12,698 nucleotides of DNA, from the NCBI GenBank assembly GCA_003219115.1, contig QHPN01000075.1:1-12698 (forward strand), given 5' to 3'. Both the position numbers and the translations under genes were made by a program. Below are positions 6,630 through 12,698 of this stretch, in pieces (the stretch's first letter is position 1; every line of letters begins with the position of its first letter). The notes below the pieces were generated by a model that was given only the letters and a program-made list of their open reading frames with translations, was not told the origin of the DNA and ran no database searches. The stretch comes from Verrucomicrobiota bacterium (GTDB lineage: Bacteria > Verrucomicrobiota > Verrucomicrobiia > Chthoniobacterales > UBA10450).

Positions 6630-7727
6630 TTACGTTCGCAGGTATTCGAAGGCCGCCCCGCAGGCGACATTGAGTGAGACAAATTCTTGCTGCAGGTTTT
6701 TGCGTTTTGCCGCCGGCAATGCGACCTCGCAATTTTCGAGGGGATCCCAAACTTCGCAGGGCAAACCAAGTTCATCACTCAACGTCTGCAAGATCATTTC
6801 GGCGCGCGACAATCCGCCCGAGACGTAGAGCCGGTGAATGGAAGTTTCGTGTTGTCCTTCAAAGAAGCCCATGGAATTACGCACTTCCGTGCAGAGCCGC
6901 GAAAGAGTGTTGCGGCAAATGTCGGCCATTCCCGGGTCGCCTTCGTTAATCATCAGGTAAGCGGCGTTGGCGTCGAGGGCTCCGTCGGCAGTCAGCGCTT
7001 GGGTGAAATGTTTGCCGCCGTAATCGAAGGCGCGTGTGAGGGTCAGTTCCCTGTTGCAACCAATCAGCACGGTGCTCTGCAGATGACCGAGATCGAGCAG
7101 GAGGAAAGCTTCGTTCTGGTGAACGTTGGGATATGCCACCTCAAAGGCGTTGAAGGAACAAACCGGCGCCAGTTGCATCAATTCGACCGATAAGCGGGTC
7201 TTGGCGACGGCTTCGAAAATTTCCTTTACCCGCGACCGTAACAAACCGCCGACGAGGTAACGCGTTTGGGTTTGTGTTTGGGGCGCCGGGGGGGCCTGCA
7301 CCTGTGTTGCCACTTGCCCTTCGCCTTCGCCTGCAGCGGCGATAGCAACGGCCTGTCCGCCGTTGTAGGAAATGCTGGCGACATCCAGCACGAAATCTTT
7401 ACAATCCTGGTTCAGCATGCTCAGCCCGTTGTAGCGAAGGGCATTGCGCAGTAGCTCGGGCGGCGTGGTGGGTTGCTCGATAATCCGCAAAAGCGCGTCC
7501 GGCTCTGAAACCGCCAGAGCACAGCTTTTAGTAAAGCCGCCAAGGTCCTTCAACAGCTGCTTGATGTGTTGCGCTACGTCGTCGGTCGTTGTCACTTCTT
7601 CCGGCACCTCGTGGGAAGCGAAACTGGTCAGGGCATAGCGCGTCTCGCTCTTCTTGTTCAATAACACCGCCTTATACGTGCGCTTGCCAAGATCGATGCC
7701 AATGACAGAATTTCCGCGCTTCGCCAT
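6630..7727 (-). CDS. pilM: PilM-like actin-fold ATPase of type IV pilus / type II secretion platform
   Basis: 365 residues, cytoplasmic, no signal peptide. Actin/FtsA-fold nucleotide motifs are visible: phosphate 1 at 9-23 (IGIDLGKRTYKAVLL), phosphate 2 at 208-222 (FLLLDLGHLQSTVLI) and the adenosine motif at 300-310 (LYVSGGLSRAE). EVRNSMGFFEGQ (281-292) matches the conserved helix 'E-rsl-yf' of PilM. PilM binds the N-terminus of PilN and connects the membrane complex to cytoplasmic ATPases. A low-complexity insert rich in Gly, Ala and Gln-Thr repeats (about 132-156) interrupts the domain. The ATG at 7727 starts directly before the first beta strand; no Shine-Dalgarno was found. It is first in a compact operon pilM-pilN-pilO-small exported protein. 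Akkermansia has a comparable set that includes Amuc_1100/1101; this link is from memory. Confidence 0.85.
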   Translation of the reverse strand: MAKRGNSVIGIDLGKRTYKAVLLNKKSETRYALTSFASHEVPEEVTTTDDVAQHIKQLLKDLGGFTKSCALAVSEPDALLRIIEQPTTPPELLRNALRYNGLSMLNQDCKDFVLDVASISYNGGQAVAIAAAGEGEGQVATQVQAPPAPQTQTQTRYLVGGLLRSRVKEIFEAVAKTRLSVELMQLAPVCSFNAFEVAYPNVHQNEAFLLLDLGHLQSTVLIGCNRELTLTRAFDYGGKHFTQALTADGALDANAAYLMINEGDPGMADICRNTLSRLCTEVRNSMGFFEGQHETSIHRLYVSGGLSRAEMILQTLSDELGLPCEVWDPLENCEVALPAAKRKNLQQEFVSLNVACGAAFEYLRT

Positions 7728-7962
7728 GAATTCTGCTGCTTGTAGCGGGAAACGTGCCCGGCACCCGTGATTCTACGAGGCGTTCACCTCGGCAATCGAC
7801 CCCTGCCCCACGGCATGTCGGGATGTTCGCTATTCGACCTTTCCTACATTCCGCCCAACAATGACCTCCTCCTCACTGGACGTTGGACGTTTGCTTTTGC
7901 TGACGTTCGACGTTCGACGTTCGATGTTCGATGTTCGACGTTCGGTGTTTTCGGTTCGTCGC
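7728..7962. other. Repeat-bearing intergenic region upstream of pilM
   Basis: No gene is supported here. It must carry any promoter for the pil-like operon, but no convincing -35/-10 pair was found. The pilM-proximal part has short palindromes (GTGCCCGGCAC at 7753-7763; CGAGGCGTTCACCTCG at 7777-7792, a 5-bp stem). The other end is taken up by 7-bp tandem repeats. Confidence 0.5.
7878..7950. repeat. 7-bp-period tandem repeat (GAYGTTC)n
   Basis: Six uninterrupted GAYGTTC units run from 7902 to 7943 (three GACGTTC, two GATGTTC, one GACGTTC). A degenerate unit GGTGTTT follows at 7944-7950. Two GGACGTT units occur just before, at 7878-7891. On the minus strand the unit reads GAACRTC. It begins 12 bp beyond the stop of the 474-residue gene and lies upstream of pilM. 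Confidence 0.85.
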
Positions 7963-9387
7963 TCAGGCTGCCGCCGAGCAGGGCCGGTAGCCAAAAAAAC
8001 CGCGCTCCTTGATTATTTGTGACACCTCAGGCGGGACCATTTTCTCCCAATCGCGGTCGCCGCTTTGCAGTTTCACCAGCGCGTCGGGCGGGAAGATTTT
8101 GAGATATTCCGGATGATAATCGGTGATTTCGACGATGAAATTGTTATCCACGATGAATCGGAATAGCGCTTTCAGGTTTGGGGCGACCTCAATTTCATGG
8201 GCGGAGATGATTCTCCCGGTGGCCTCGTCAATCATCGGGTAGACGTAGAGCTTGAACGCGCCTTTGAACATTCGACCGAGCGCTTCCAGAATCCCGCCTT
8301 CCAGGTTCAGGTAATACTTCTCATCGAAAATTTCCATCAGACTCGGGACTCCCATGACCAGGCCGACCATCTCGCTCGTGTAACGGGAGAGATAACCGGA
8401 GAGCCGATAGTATTCGCCAAACTTCGAGATCAAAACCGTTCGCCCGAGCGCGCCGAGAATATCAACTCGCGCCAGAAAATCGGCATGGTTTAGCTGGCCT
8501 TCAGCAAGCAGGTTCTCCAACGTCATCTCCATGAGCACGACCAGGTCGGACTCGCCGCAGCCGGATTCCGCTAGAAATTTTCGGCAGGCCCCGTCCAGCA
8601 TGTCATTGGTGGCATAGGTGACCGGCCGAAAACTGCCGCGTTCCACCAGGATCGCTTTTTTGTAAAAGACTTCCGCTGGCTGCACCGTTTCGCCGTCAGC
8701 CCGGAACATGACCGCGTCCGTCAAACCCTGGCTAACGAGTTGCAGACTCATGAGCCGGTTGTCGACCTTGGAAAAGGCGGGCCCGGAGAATTTGATCATG
8801 TCGACTTCGAGCCGGCCGTGCGCGAGATTCTCCTGCAGCGACGAGATCAATTCCTCCGGCTTCGGACAATAAAACGCGCCGTGAATCAAATTCACTCCAA
8901 TCACTCCGAGTGCTTCTTGTTGATCGACGTTAGCTTCGTCCAGCATCCGCACATGAATAATGATCTGGCTCGGTTCGCCAACGTGTTCCGTTTGAAAACG
9001 GACGCCTAACCAGCCGTGCGCTTCGTGGTGTTGTTTAAAACTGCGCGCCGCCACCGTGTCGGCAAAAACAAAAAAGAGCCGCTCCGGGCCGAGCTTTTGA
9101 TCAAGCCGTTCGATCAACAGGTTGTATTCATGGTCCAGCATTGTTCCAAGCCGAACCCGGCTGACGTAACGATCGGTCGGCCCATAAATCGCGTCGCTGA
9201 ATGTCATGTCATAGGCCGACATCGTTTTCGCGATCGTGCCCGAAGCGCCGCCAACGTGGAAAAAACGGCGCGCCACCTCCTGCCCAGCCCCGATTTCGGC
9301 AAAGGTACCGTAACGCTTGGCGTCGAGATTGATCTGGAACGCTTTCTTACTTGTTCCGACATCCCACTCCGCTTTCACAATTTCCAA
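7963..9387 (-). CDS. Conserved protein of unknown function, ~474 residues
   Basis: A soluble-looking protein with no signal peptide or transmembrane helix. The most striking segment is YGTFAEIGAGQEVAR (26-40) followed by HVGGASGTIAKTMSAYD (44-60). I associate this opening with a conserved family in Verrucomicrobiota and Bacteroidota whose database names (TonB receptor, nicotinate-nucleotide adenylyltransferase) vary. Neither name is supported here: there is no outer-membrane signal and no nucleotidyltransferase HxGH motif in a Rossmann start. The rest is mixed alpha/beta with no recognised active-site motif. The start is unclear: TTG at 9387 or GTG at 9378; no in-frame ATG lies between the upstream stop and the conserved block. 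It sits between batE and pilM, with repeat elements on both flanks, so it may be a separate transcription unit. Confidence 0.8.
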   Translation of the reverse strand: MEIVKAEWDVGTSKKAFQINLDAKRYGTFAEIGAGQEVARRFFHVGGASGTIAKTMSAYDMTFSDAIYGPTDRYVSRVRLGTMLDHEYNLLIERLDQKLGPERLFFVFADTVAARSFKQHHEAHGWLGVRFQTEHVGEPSQIIIHVRMLDEANVDQQEALGVIGVNLIHGAFYCPKPEELISSLQENLAHGRLEVDMIKFSGPAFSKVDNRLMSLQLVSQGLTDAVMFRADGETVQPAEVFYKKAILVERGSFRPVTYATNDMLDGACRKFLAESGCGESDLVVLMEMTLENLLAEGQLNHADFLARVDILGALGRTVLISKFGEYYRLSGYLSRYTSEMVGLVMGVPSLMEIFDEKYYLNLEGGILEALGRMFKGAFKLYVYPMIDEATGRIISAHEIEVAPNLKALFRFIVDNNFIVEITDYHPEYLKIFPPDALVKLQSGDRDWEKMVPPEVSQIIKERGFFGYRPCSAAA

Positions 9388-9420
9388 GATGTCGGCATTT
9401 GCCCGCTTCTCAAGTAGCGG

Positions 9421-9632
9421 AGCACAGCCATCTTGGCTGTGAGGTCAAGGGGCATCTTGCCCGTTGACGCAACAAGGAGCGGCTATTTCTAACGCAAGTC
9501 CGACTCGGACGTGCCGACTATGCAAATCGGCCCGGTCGTTCTCACTTTATGTGGCCCACGAACCACACGAATCGACGCGAACCAAACAACGGGCAAGATG
9601 CCCGTTGCCCCCACAGCCGGGACGGCTGTGCT
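9421..9632. repeat. Composite mirror-symmetric element of four hairpins
   Basis: Left half: hairpin A at 9423-9441 (CACAGCCA-TCT-TGGCTGTG), then hairpin B at 9444-9468 (GTCAAGGGGCA-TCT-TGCCCGTTGAC, with one G/G mismatch). Right half, in inverse order and on the opposite strand: hairpin B' at 9587-9607 (CAACGGGCA-AGA-TGCCCGTTG, perfect 9-bp stem), then hairpin A' at 9612-9630 (CACAGCCG-GGA-CGGCTGTG, perfect 8-bp stem). The two halves are inverted copies of one ~50-bp module around a ~118-bp core. The core contains GGAGCGGCTATTTCTAAC, a GTCCGA-C-TCGGAC hairpin (9498-9510), and a TTCG-rich word when read on the minus strand. It fills the whole gap between batE and the 474-residue gene. No transposase is present. 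Confidence 0.8.
9587..9630 (-). terminator. Possible terminator hairpins after batE (part of repeat element)
   Basis: Transcripts leaving batE would first form the 8-bp hairpin 9630-9612, then the perfect 9-bp hairpin 9607-9587. The latter is followed by TTTGGTT, which is only a short, interrupted U-tract. It could attenuate readthrough into the next gene, but similarity to a true intrinsic terminator is moderate. Confidence 0.35.
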
Positions 9633-10350
9633 ACAATCGCACCTTCTCCACCGCCTTAGTAGAGATCCACCCGCGCTGATCATTTGGGAGCGCCGCGTAG
9701 CTCCAATCACCGCGCTCTTGCAGAATCACAACTTCGCTCCCCGGCGGCAGCGCCAGAACGCTCTTTGCACTATCGGCCGTCGCAACCCGGGCCTCGGCGT
9801 TGTCTGCCACCACCACTGCAACGCCCTGGCCGCGCGTGCCGTTTTCCAATTTGTACGCGGCCAAGCCGCAACCCGCAGTCAAGAGCAAACCAACTGTCAT
9901 CCACAGCAACTTCCGCCGCCGAAGGATCAAAAGAATAATTGTTCCCCAGAACAAAGTTGCCGCCAGGATCGTGAACGATTTCGCGCTGGCGAAATTCAGA
10001 TATTTTTCCAACGGCGGCCGCGCCAGCTCGAGCGGGTGTGTTTGGTCTCGCGCAATTCGCAGGTTCGCGTCGGCCTCCGGATGATTACGATCCAACTGCA
10101 ACGCCCGCTCATAATTCAAAATTGCGCGCCCGAAATCGCTGTCGCGGAAATAGGCATTGCCCAGGTCGTAGAATAAATTTGCGCTCCACTCGCCCGACTG
10201 GACGACCGCCTGGTACTCCTTGATTGCACTCTTAAAGTCTCCCGTCGCAAATTCAGTATTTGCCTGAGCAAACAATTCATTGCCAGTTGCTGCTTTCGCG
10301 GTGTGAGCAGCAAGCGATAGACAGGGCACAATCAGAAACAGCACGCGCAA
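9631..10350 (-). CDS. batE: BatE-like TPR and SH3-domain membrane protein
   Basis: About 239 residues from a TTG at 10350. A signal or anchor segment (RVLFLIVPCLSLAAHTAKA) is followed by TPR-like helices at about 22-104 (NELFAQANTEFATGDFKSA, ANLFYDLGNAYFRDSDFGRA, ILNYERALQLDRNHPEA). Two transmembrane helices come next (about 126-144 and 148-168), then a C-terminal SH3-like domain (LPPGSEVVILQERGDWS, GWISTKAVEKV). This TPR-TM-SH3 order is that of BatE from Bacteroides-type aerotolerance operons, and batD lies immediately upstream. Start doubt: the frame is open to an ATG at 10647 that overlaps the batD stop as ATGA. The added 99 residues, however, are mostly an inverted-repeat element (10381-10575) and would bury the signal peptide, so the shorter form is preferred. 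The TAG stop (9633-9631) directly abuts the hairpin element. Confidence 0.72.
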   Translation of the reverse strand: MRVLFLIVPCLSLAAHTAKAATGNELFAQANTEFATGDFKSAIKEYQAVVQSGEWSANLFYDLGNAYFRDSDFGRAILNYERALQLDRNHPEADANLRIARDQTHPLELARPPLEKYLNFASAKSFTILAATLFWGTIILLILRRRKLLWMTVGLLLTAGCGLAAYKLENGTRGQGVAVVVADNAEARVATADSAKSVLALPPGSEVVILQERGDWSYAALPNDQRGWISTKAVEKVRL

Positions 10351-10380
10351 AACCGTGATCTGAAATGCGCGTAACAGGAG

Positions 10381-10575
10381 GCCCGGAGGCCCGATGGATA
10401 TTAGCCGGTTGGCACAAGCCACCGGTTTGGAACAAAAACGGAGACGAGCCCCAGCGGGGCGATGGAACACCTGCGCATTGTTTTGGCCCAGCCCCTGCCG
10501 GGGCTCGACATCGATATTACCGTATAAATCCGGTGGCTTGCGCCAACCGGCTAATATCCGCGAGCCCTCCGGGCT
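10381..10575. repeat. 195-bp element with ~48-bp imperfect inverted arms between batD and batE
   Basis: The left arm (10381-10428) and the reverse complement of the right arm (10526-10575) share GCCCGGAGG, then GGATATTAGCCGGTTGGC, then CAAGCCACCGG, with only scattered mismatches and one 1-base gap. Inner arms are also inverted: CGAGCCCCAGCGGGGC (10445-10460) against the complement of GCCCCTGCCGGGGCTCG (10491-10507). The element is open in the batE frame on the minus strand, so it could be read as an extension. It carries no transposase and resembles a non-autonomous palindromic or REP-like element. Confidence 0.82.
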
Positions 10576-10643
10576 AAAAGCGCCAGACACATACTCTTCC
10601 CTTGAGAGAAACGTATGCGATTCTATCTGTCTGACTCGGACTC

Positions 10644-12503
10644 TCATCGCAGACTTTCGATCAACTCCAACGCTTCGCGCCGTCCATTATGCGTTAGCGC
10701 TCCATCCCCGCCACCACCGCTGTAGCGCAGCTCGTCACTTTTCGCGAACAATCGCCGCATCCGTTCGCTTTGTTCCGGATTCAAAGCGAAAACGCGCGCG
10801 GCCGTTTCGGCATCCACGGTCGCCGGTTCGATGTTATTTTCCTTGAGCGCAGTTTTTAGTTGCACCACGCGCGAAGCGTCTGAGAAATAGTCGCGCGGCG
10901 CGAGCTGGTTTCGTCGCAATTTTCGTAAAAGCTCATCCTTTTCGTGTTGCAATTGGGCCGCGCGCAACGCTGCGCGGTTGGATGCCCGAATATTTCGCAC
11001 TTTCCAACCCAGCAGTCCCAGCACGAGTGCGAGCGGGAAAAGTTGCGCCAGCCAAAATCCTGGCCGCGCATAAAGAGGCGCGAACGTGTGCACGATTTTT
11101 CCTTGCTCATTAATTTGATGCAATATGCCTTGTGGCTTCTGCGGGCCGGCCGCGCCGGGCGCAGCTGACTGCGCCGTCGCAGCTCCGGCGATCGCCGAAG
11201 TAGGCTGTGCGTTTCCTTCCACTGTGATCGGCACCGCTTCGCCCTGCAACGTGATATACCGGTCTTTCGCTGGATCAAAGTAGCTGAAGACTAGCGGCGG
11301 AATAGTTGTCAACTTCTCGTTAGGCGATACCACCAGTTCGAACGATTTCGTACCGCTGATCCCGACGTCGTCATCCTGTTTGAAATTCGATGACGGCGGA
11401 TACTTATGCCAACCGCGCTCGTCGCTTAATTCCGGCGCATTCATGCGATCAAAGTTTCCGCGGCCCGTGATTGCCGCTTTGATCGTGATCGGATCGCCCA
11501 CTTGGACGCGCTTCGGATTCGCTTCCGCTGTCATCGAAAAATTACCGATCGCGCCTGAGAAATTTGCCGGCGCTCCCGGCGGCAACGGCTTTACCTCCAG
11601 AGGAACCGGGTCGCTCTTGATACTGATCTCATGCTGCTCCACTAGCCCTGCAAACGGCATGGTAAAGAACGGATCGGAAAAGGGGTCTTCACCATTAAAC
11701 GGATCAAACGGTCTGCGTCGCGCGCCCGAGCTGCGTCGCGGAACGAGCACATTTGCTTTCTCTTCGACGGGACCAATCTGAAAATCGCCGGGTCGCGCTG
11801 CGGAAATCGCCGTCTTGTAAGTGAAAACGACGTAGCTTCGCCCATCGATCGTCTCTAAATTCTTTTCGCCTTCGCTTAGCTTTTGCACGGTAAACCCCTG
11901 ACCGTTAATCTGCGGTACCGCCATTTCCCTGAGCTGCGTTCGCGAGTTGAATCCGATCCGTAGTACCACTGGAATGATTTCGCCCACGTAGGCGGTCTTC
12001 TTCGGCACCAATAGCTCCGCGAATGCGATCTTTTCTTCCGCCTGTCCGCTGTCAGCTGGCGCACCTCCAGAGGGTGTTCGGTTGCCTCTTGCGCCGGCCG
12101 TCGCCCTGGGCGAGTCCGCCACGCGCAAGGTCAGTTCCGGCGTCTGCAAATTATCCTTACCGACGCGAATAGTTTGGGGCGGAATCTTATAGGTTCCGGA
12201 TTTTACCGGTAGGATCGTGTAGCTGTAGGTGATTGACGACGAGACGGAAAAATTTCGCATCATCATCTGCGTCGATTCGCCTGTGTAATGAATCTGCAAA
12301 CCCGGCACCTCGATAACACGCGGCGTTATCGCTGACGCACGGGCGTTGTCGATTTGGATCTCCAGCTGCACTGTCTCGCCCACCACCACTTCCGAACTAG
12401 TCAGCACCGCTGTGATTTTCGGCGGATCAGCCTGCGCAAGCTCACACACAGTACTTGCGAGAAATCCCAGAACGAGAATCCGTCGGAACATCGATCTATC
12501 CAT
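10644..12503 (-). CDS. batD: BatD aerotolerance protein
   Basis: 619 residues from the ATG at 12503. A Sec signal peptide (FRRILVLGFLASTVCELAQA) leads into repeated beta-sandwich domains. The first (about 28-130) contains the typical BatD opening SSEVVVGETVQLEIQIDNA and YSYTILPVKSGTYKIPP. A second segment (about 160-255) and a third (about 325-430, containing NPKRVQVGDPITIKAAITGRGNF) follow, separated by an R/F/P-rich linker (RRRPFDPF, EDPFSDPFF). A Pro/Ala linker then leads to one transmembrane helix at about 482-501 and a charged cytoplasmic C-terminal tail of about 110 residues. BatD is a membrane-anchored periplasmic partner of the VWA proteins BatA/BatB. Starts at 12503 and 12491 (both ATG) are possible; a TTG at 12506 is less likely. 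Its stop overlaps an ATG in the batE frame. Confidence 0.85.
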   Translation of the reverse strand: MDRSMFRRILVLGFLASTVCELAQADPPKITAVLTSSEVVVGETVQLEIQIDNARASAITPRVIEVPGLQIHYTGESTQMMMRNFSVSSSITYSYTILPVKSGTYKIPPQTIRVGKDNLQTPELTLRVADSPRATAGARGNRTPSGGAPADSGQAEEKIAFAELLVPKKTAYVGEIIPVVLRIGFNSRTQLREMAVPQINGQGFTVQKLSEGEKNLETIDGRSYVVFTYKTAISAARPGDFQIGPVEEKANVLVPRRSSGARRRPFDPFNGEDPFSDPFFTMPFAGLVEQHEISIKSDPVPLEVKPLPPGAPANFSGAIGNFSMTAEANPKRVQVGDPITIKAAITGRGNFDRMNAPELSDERGWHKYPPSSNFKQDDDVGISGTKSFELVVSPNEKLTTIPPLVFSYFDPAKDRYITLQGEAVPITVEGNAQPTSAIAGAATAQSAAPGAAGPQKPQGILHQINEQGKIVHTFAPLYARPGFWLAQLFPLALVLGLLGWKVRNIRASNRAALRAAQLQHEKDELLRKLRRNQLAPRDYFSDASRVVQLKTALKENNIEPATVDAETAARVFALNPEQSERMRRLFAKSDELRYSGGGGDGALTHNGRREALELIESLR

Positions 12504-12528
12504 CAACTCTCAACGCTCAACTATCAAC
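12503..12528. repeat. Short 7-bp-period repeat (TCAACNN)4
   Basis: TCAAC recurs at 12503, 12510, 12517 and 12524, exactly 7 bases apart, just upstream of batD (read as GTTGA on the coding strand). The period matches the GAYGTTC array at 7902-7943. It occupies nearly all of the 32-bp gap between the BatC-like gene and batD and touches the batD start codon. Confidence 0.75.
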
Positions 12529-12535
12529 CTTCTCA

Positions 12536-12698
12536 TCACCAGTCGTTATAGACAGGATGGACGGGCTTGCGTTCATCCAGTTGCACCCTCGCTTCCTCGT
12601 CCTTCATCGCCTGCAATAATCGCGTCGCCTGCTGTGGAGTCATTTCACCGCGCTCCATCGCTTCGGCTTCAGCCGCTTGCTCCTCCTGTTGCTCCTGA
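12536..12698 (-). CDS. BatC-like protein, C-terminal fragment (5' end outside window)
   Basis: The last 53 codons of a gene entering from the right edge, ending in TGA at 12538-12536. The peptide is highly charged (QEQQEEQAAEAEAMERGE), then MTPQQATRLLQAMKDEEARV, then DERKPVHPVYNDW. The 'M-T-P-x-Q-A-x-x-L-L-x-A-x-K-D-E-E' pattern is like the tail of BatC-type or VWA-TPR proteins, which usually precede batD in Bat operons. The TPR or VWA core is not visible, so assignment relies on this short motif and on position. The gap to batD is about 32 bp, consistent with cotranscription. Confidence 0.62.
   Translation of the reverse strand, partial: QEQQEEQAAEAEAMERGEMTPQQATRLLQAMKDEEARVQLDERKPVHPVYNDW

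Noticed and set aside
6623..6778. N-terminal extension of pilN up to 6778
   Set aside because: It overlaps the end of pilM in another frame and has no PilN-like sequence; the docking peptide starts at the ATG at 6622.
7902..7943. CRISPR array
   Set aside because: The units are 7 bp and contiguous, with no spacers and no cas genes nearby.
7963..9387. Naming the 474-residue protein a TonB receptor or a nicotinate-nucleotide adenylyltransferase
   Set aside because: It has no signal peptide, beta-barrel pattern or HxGH-type nucleotidyltransferase motif.
9489..9710. Small genes in the 9388-9630 spacer
   Set aside because: The open frames on both strands are built from the palindromic repeats and batE's 3' end; none has a ribosome site or recognisable protein pattern.
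10381..10575. Insertion sequence with terminal inverted repeats
   Set aside because: The element is only 195 bp, with arms taking up half its length, no transposase and no evident target-site duplication; a non-autonomous palindromic repeat fits better.

Overview
The window looks like chromosomal DNA from a Verrucomicrobiota bacterium, possibly of the soil Spartobacteria/Chthoniobacter type. This is inferred from gene content (a Bat aerotolerance operon and a PilM/PilN/PilO-type membrane complex arranged like those of Akkermansia relatives), from intergenic spaces filled with GC-rich palindromic repeats, and from the near absence of Shine-Dalgarno sequences. No rRNA, tRNA, CRISPR array, transposase or phage gene was seen.

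Layout, left to right. (1) 1-277 (+) is the 3' end of valS. It runs tail to tail, overlapping by 50 bp, into a SAM-dependent methyltransferase gene on the minus strand (228-974). (2) 1058-3094 (+) encodes a CstA-family membrane transporter. A repeat-rich spacer with a clear intrinsic terminator (3249-3277) follows. (3) Everything from 3411 to the right edge is on the minus strand. In transcription order it reads: the tail of a BatC-like gene (12697-12536), batD (12503-10644), a batE-like gene (10350 or 10647 to 9631), a 474-residue conserved protein of unknown function (9387-7963), pilM (7727-6630), pilN (6622-5960), pilO-like (5958-5404), a small periplasmic PilP/GspC-like gene (5407-5009), and a secreted vanadium-dependent haloperoxidase (4907-3411).

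How the genes work together. BatC/D/E form an envelope-associated complex linked to stress and aerotolerance in other bacteria. Its VWA-domain partners and MoxR ATPase would be expected just beyond the right edge. PilM (cytoplasmic, actin-like), PilN and PilO (single-pass membrane proteins with coiled coils) and the small exported protein would form the inner-membrane alignment complex of a type IV pilus or type II secretion machine. Their tight spacing (7 bp, 1 bp, then a 4-bp overlap) marks one operon. The secretin gene that usually follows is absent; about 100 bp downstream lies the haloperoxidase, which retains every vanadate-binding residue of fungal chloroperoxidase.

The most unusual parts are non-coding. 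They comprise a roughly 210-bp mirror-symmetric element made of four hairpins (9421-9632), a 195-bp element with about 48-bp inverted arms (10381-10575) that alters the 5' end of batE, 7-bp-period tandem repeats at 7878-7950 and 12503-12528, and a related palindromic spacer after cstA (3097-3303).
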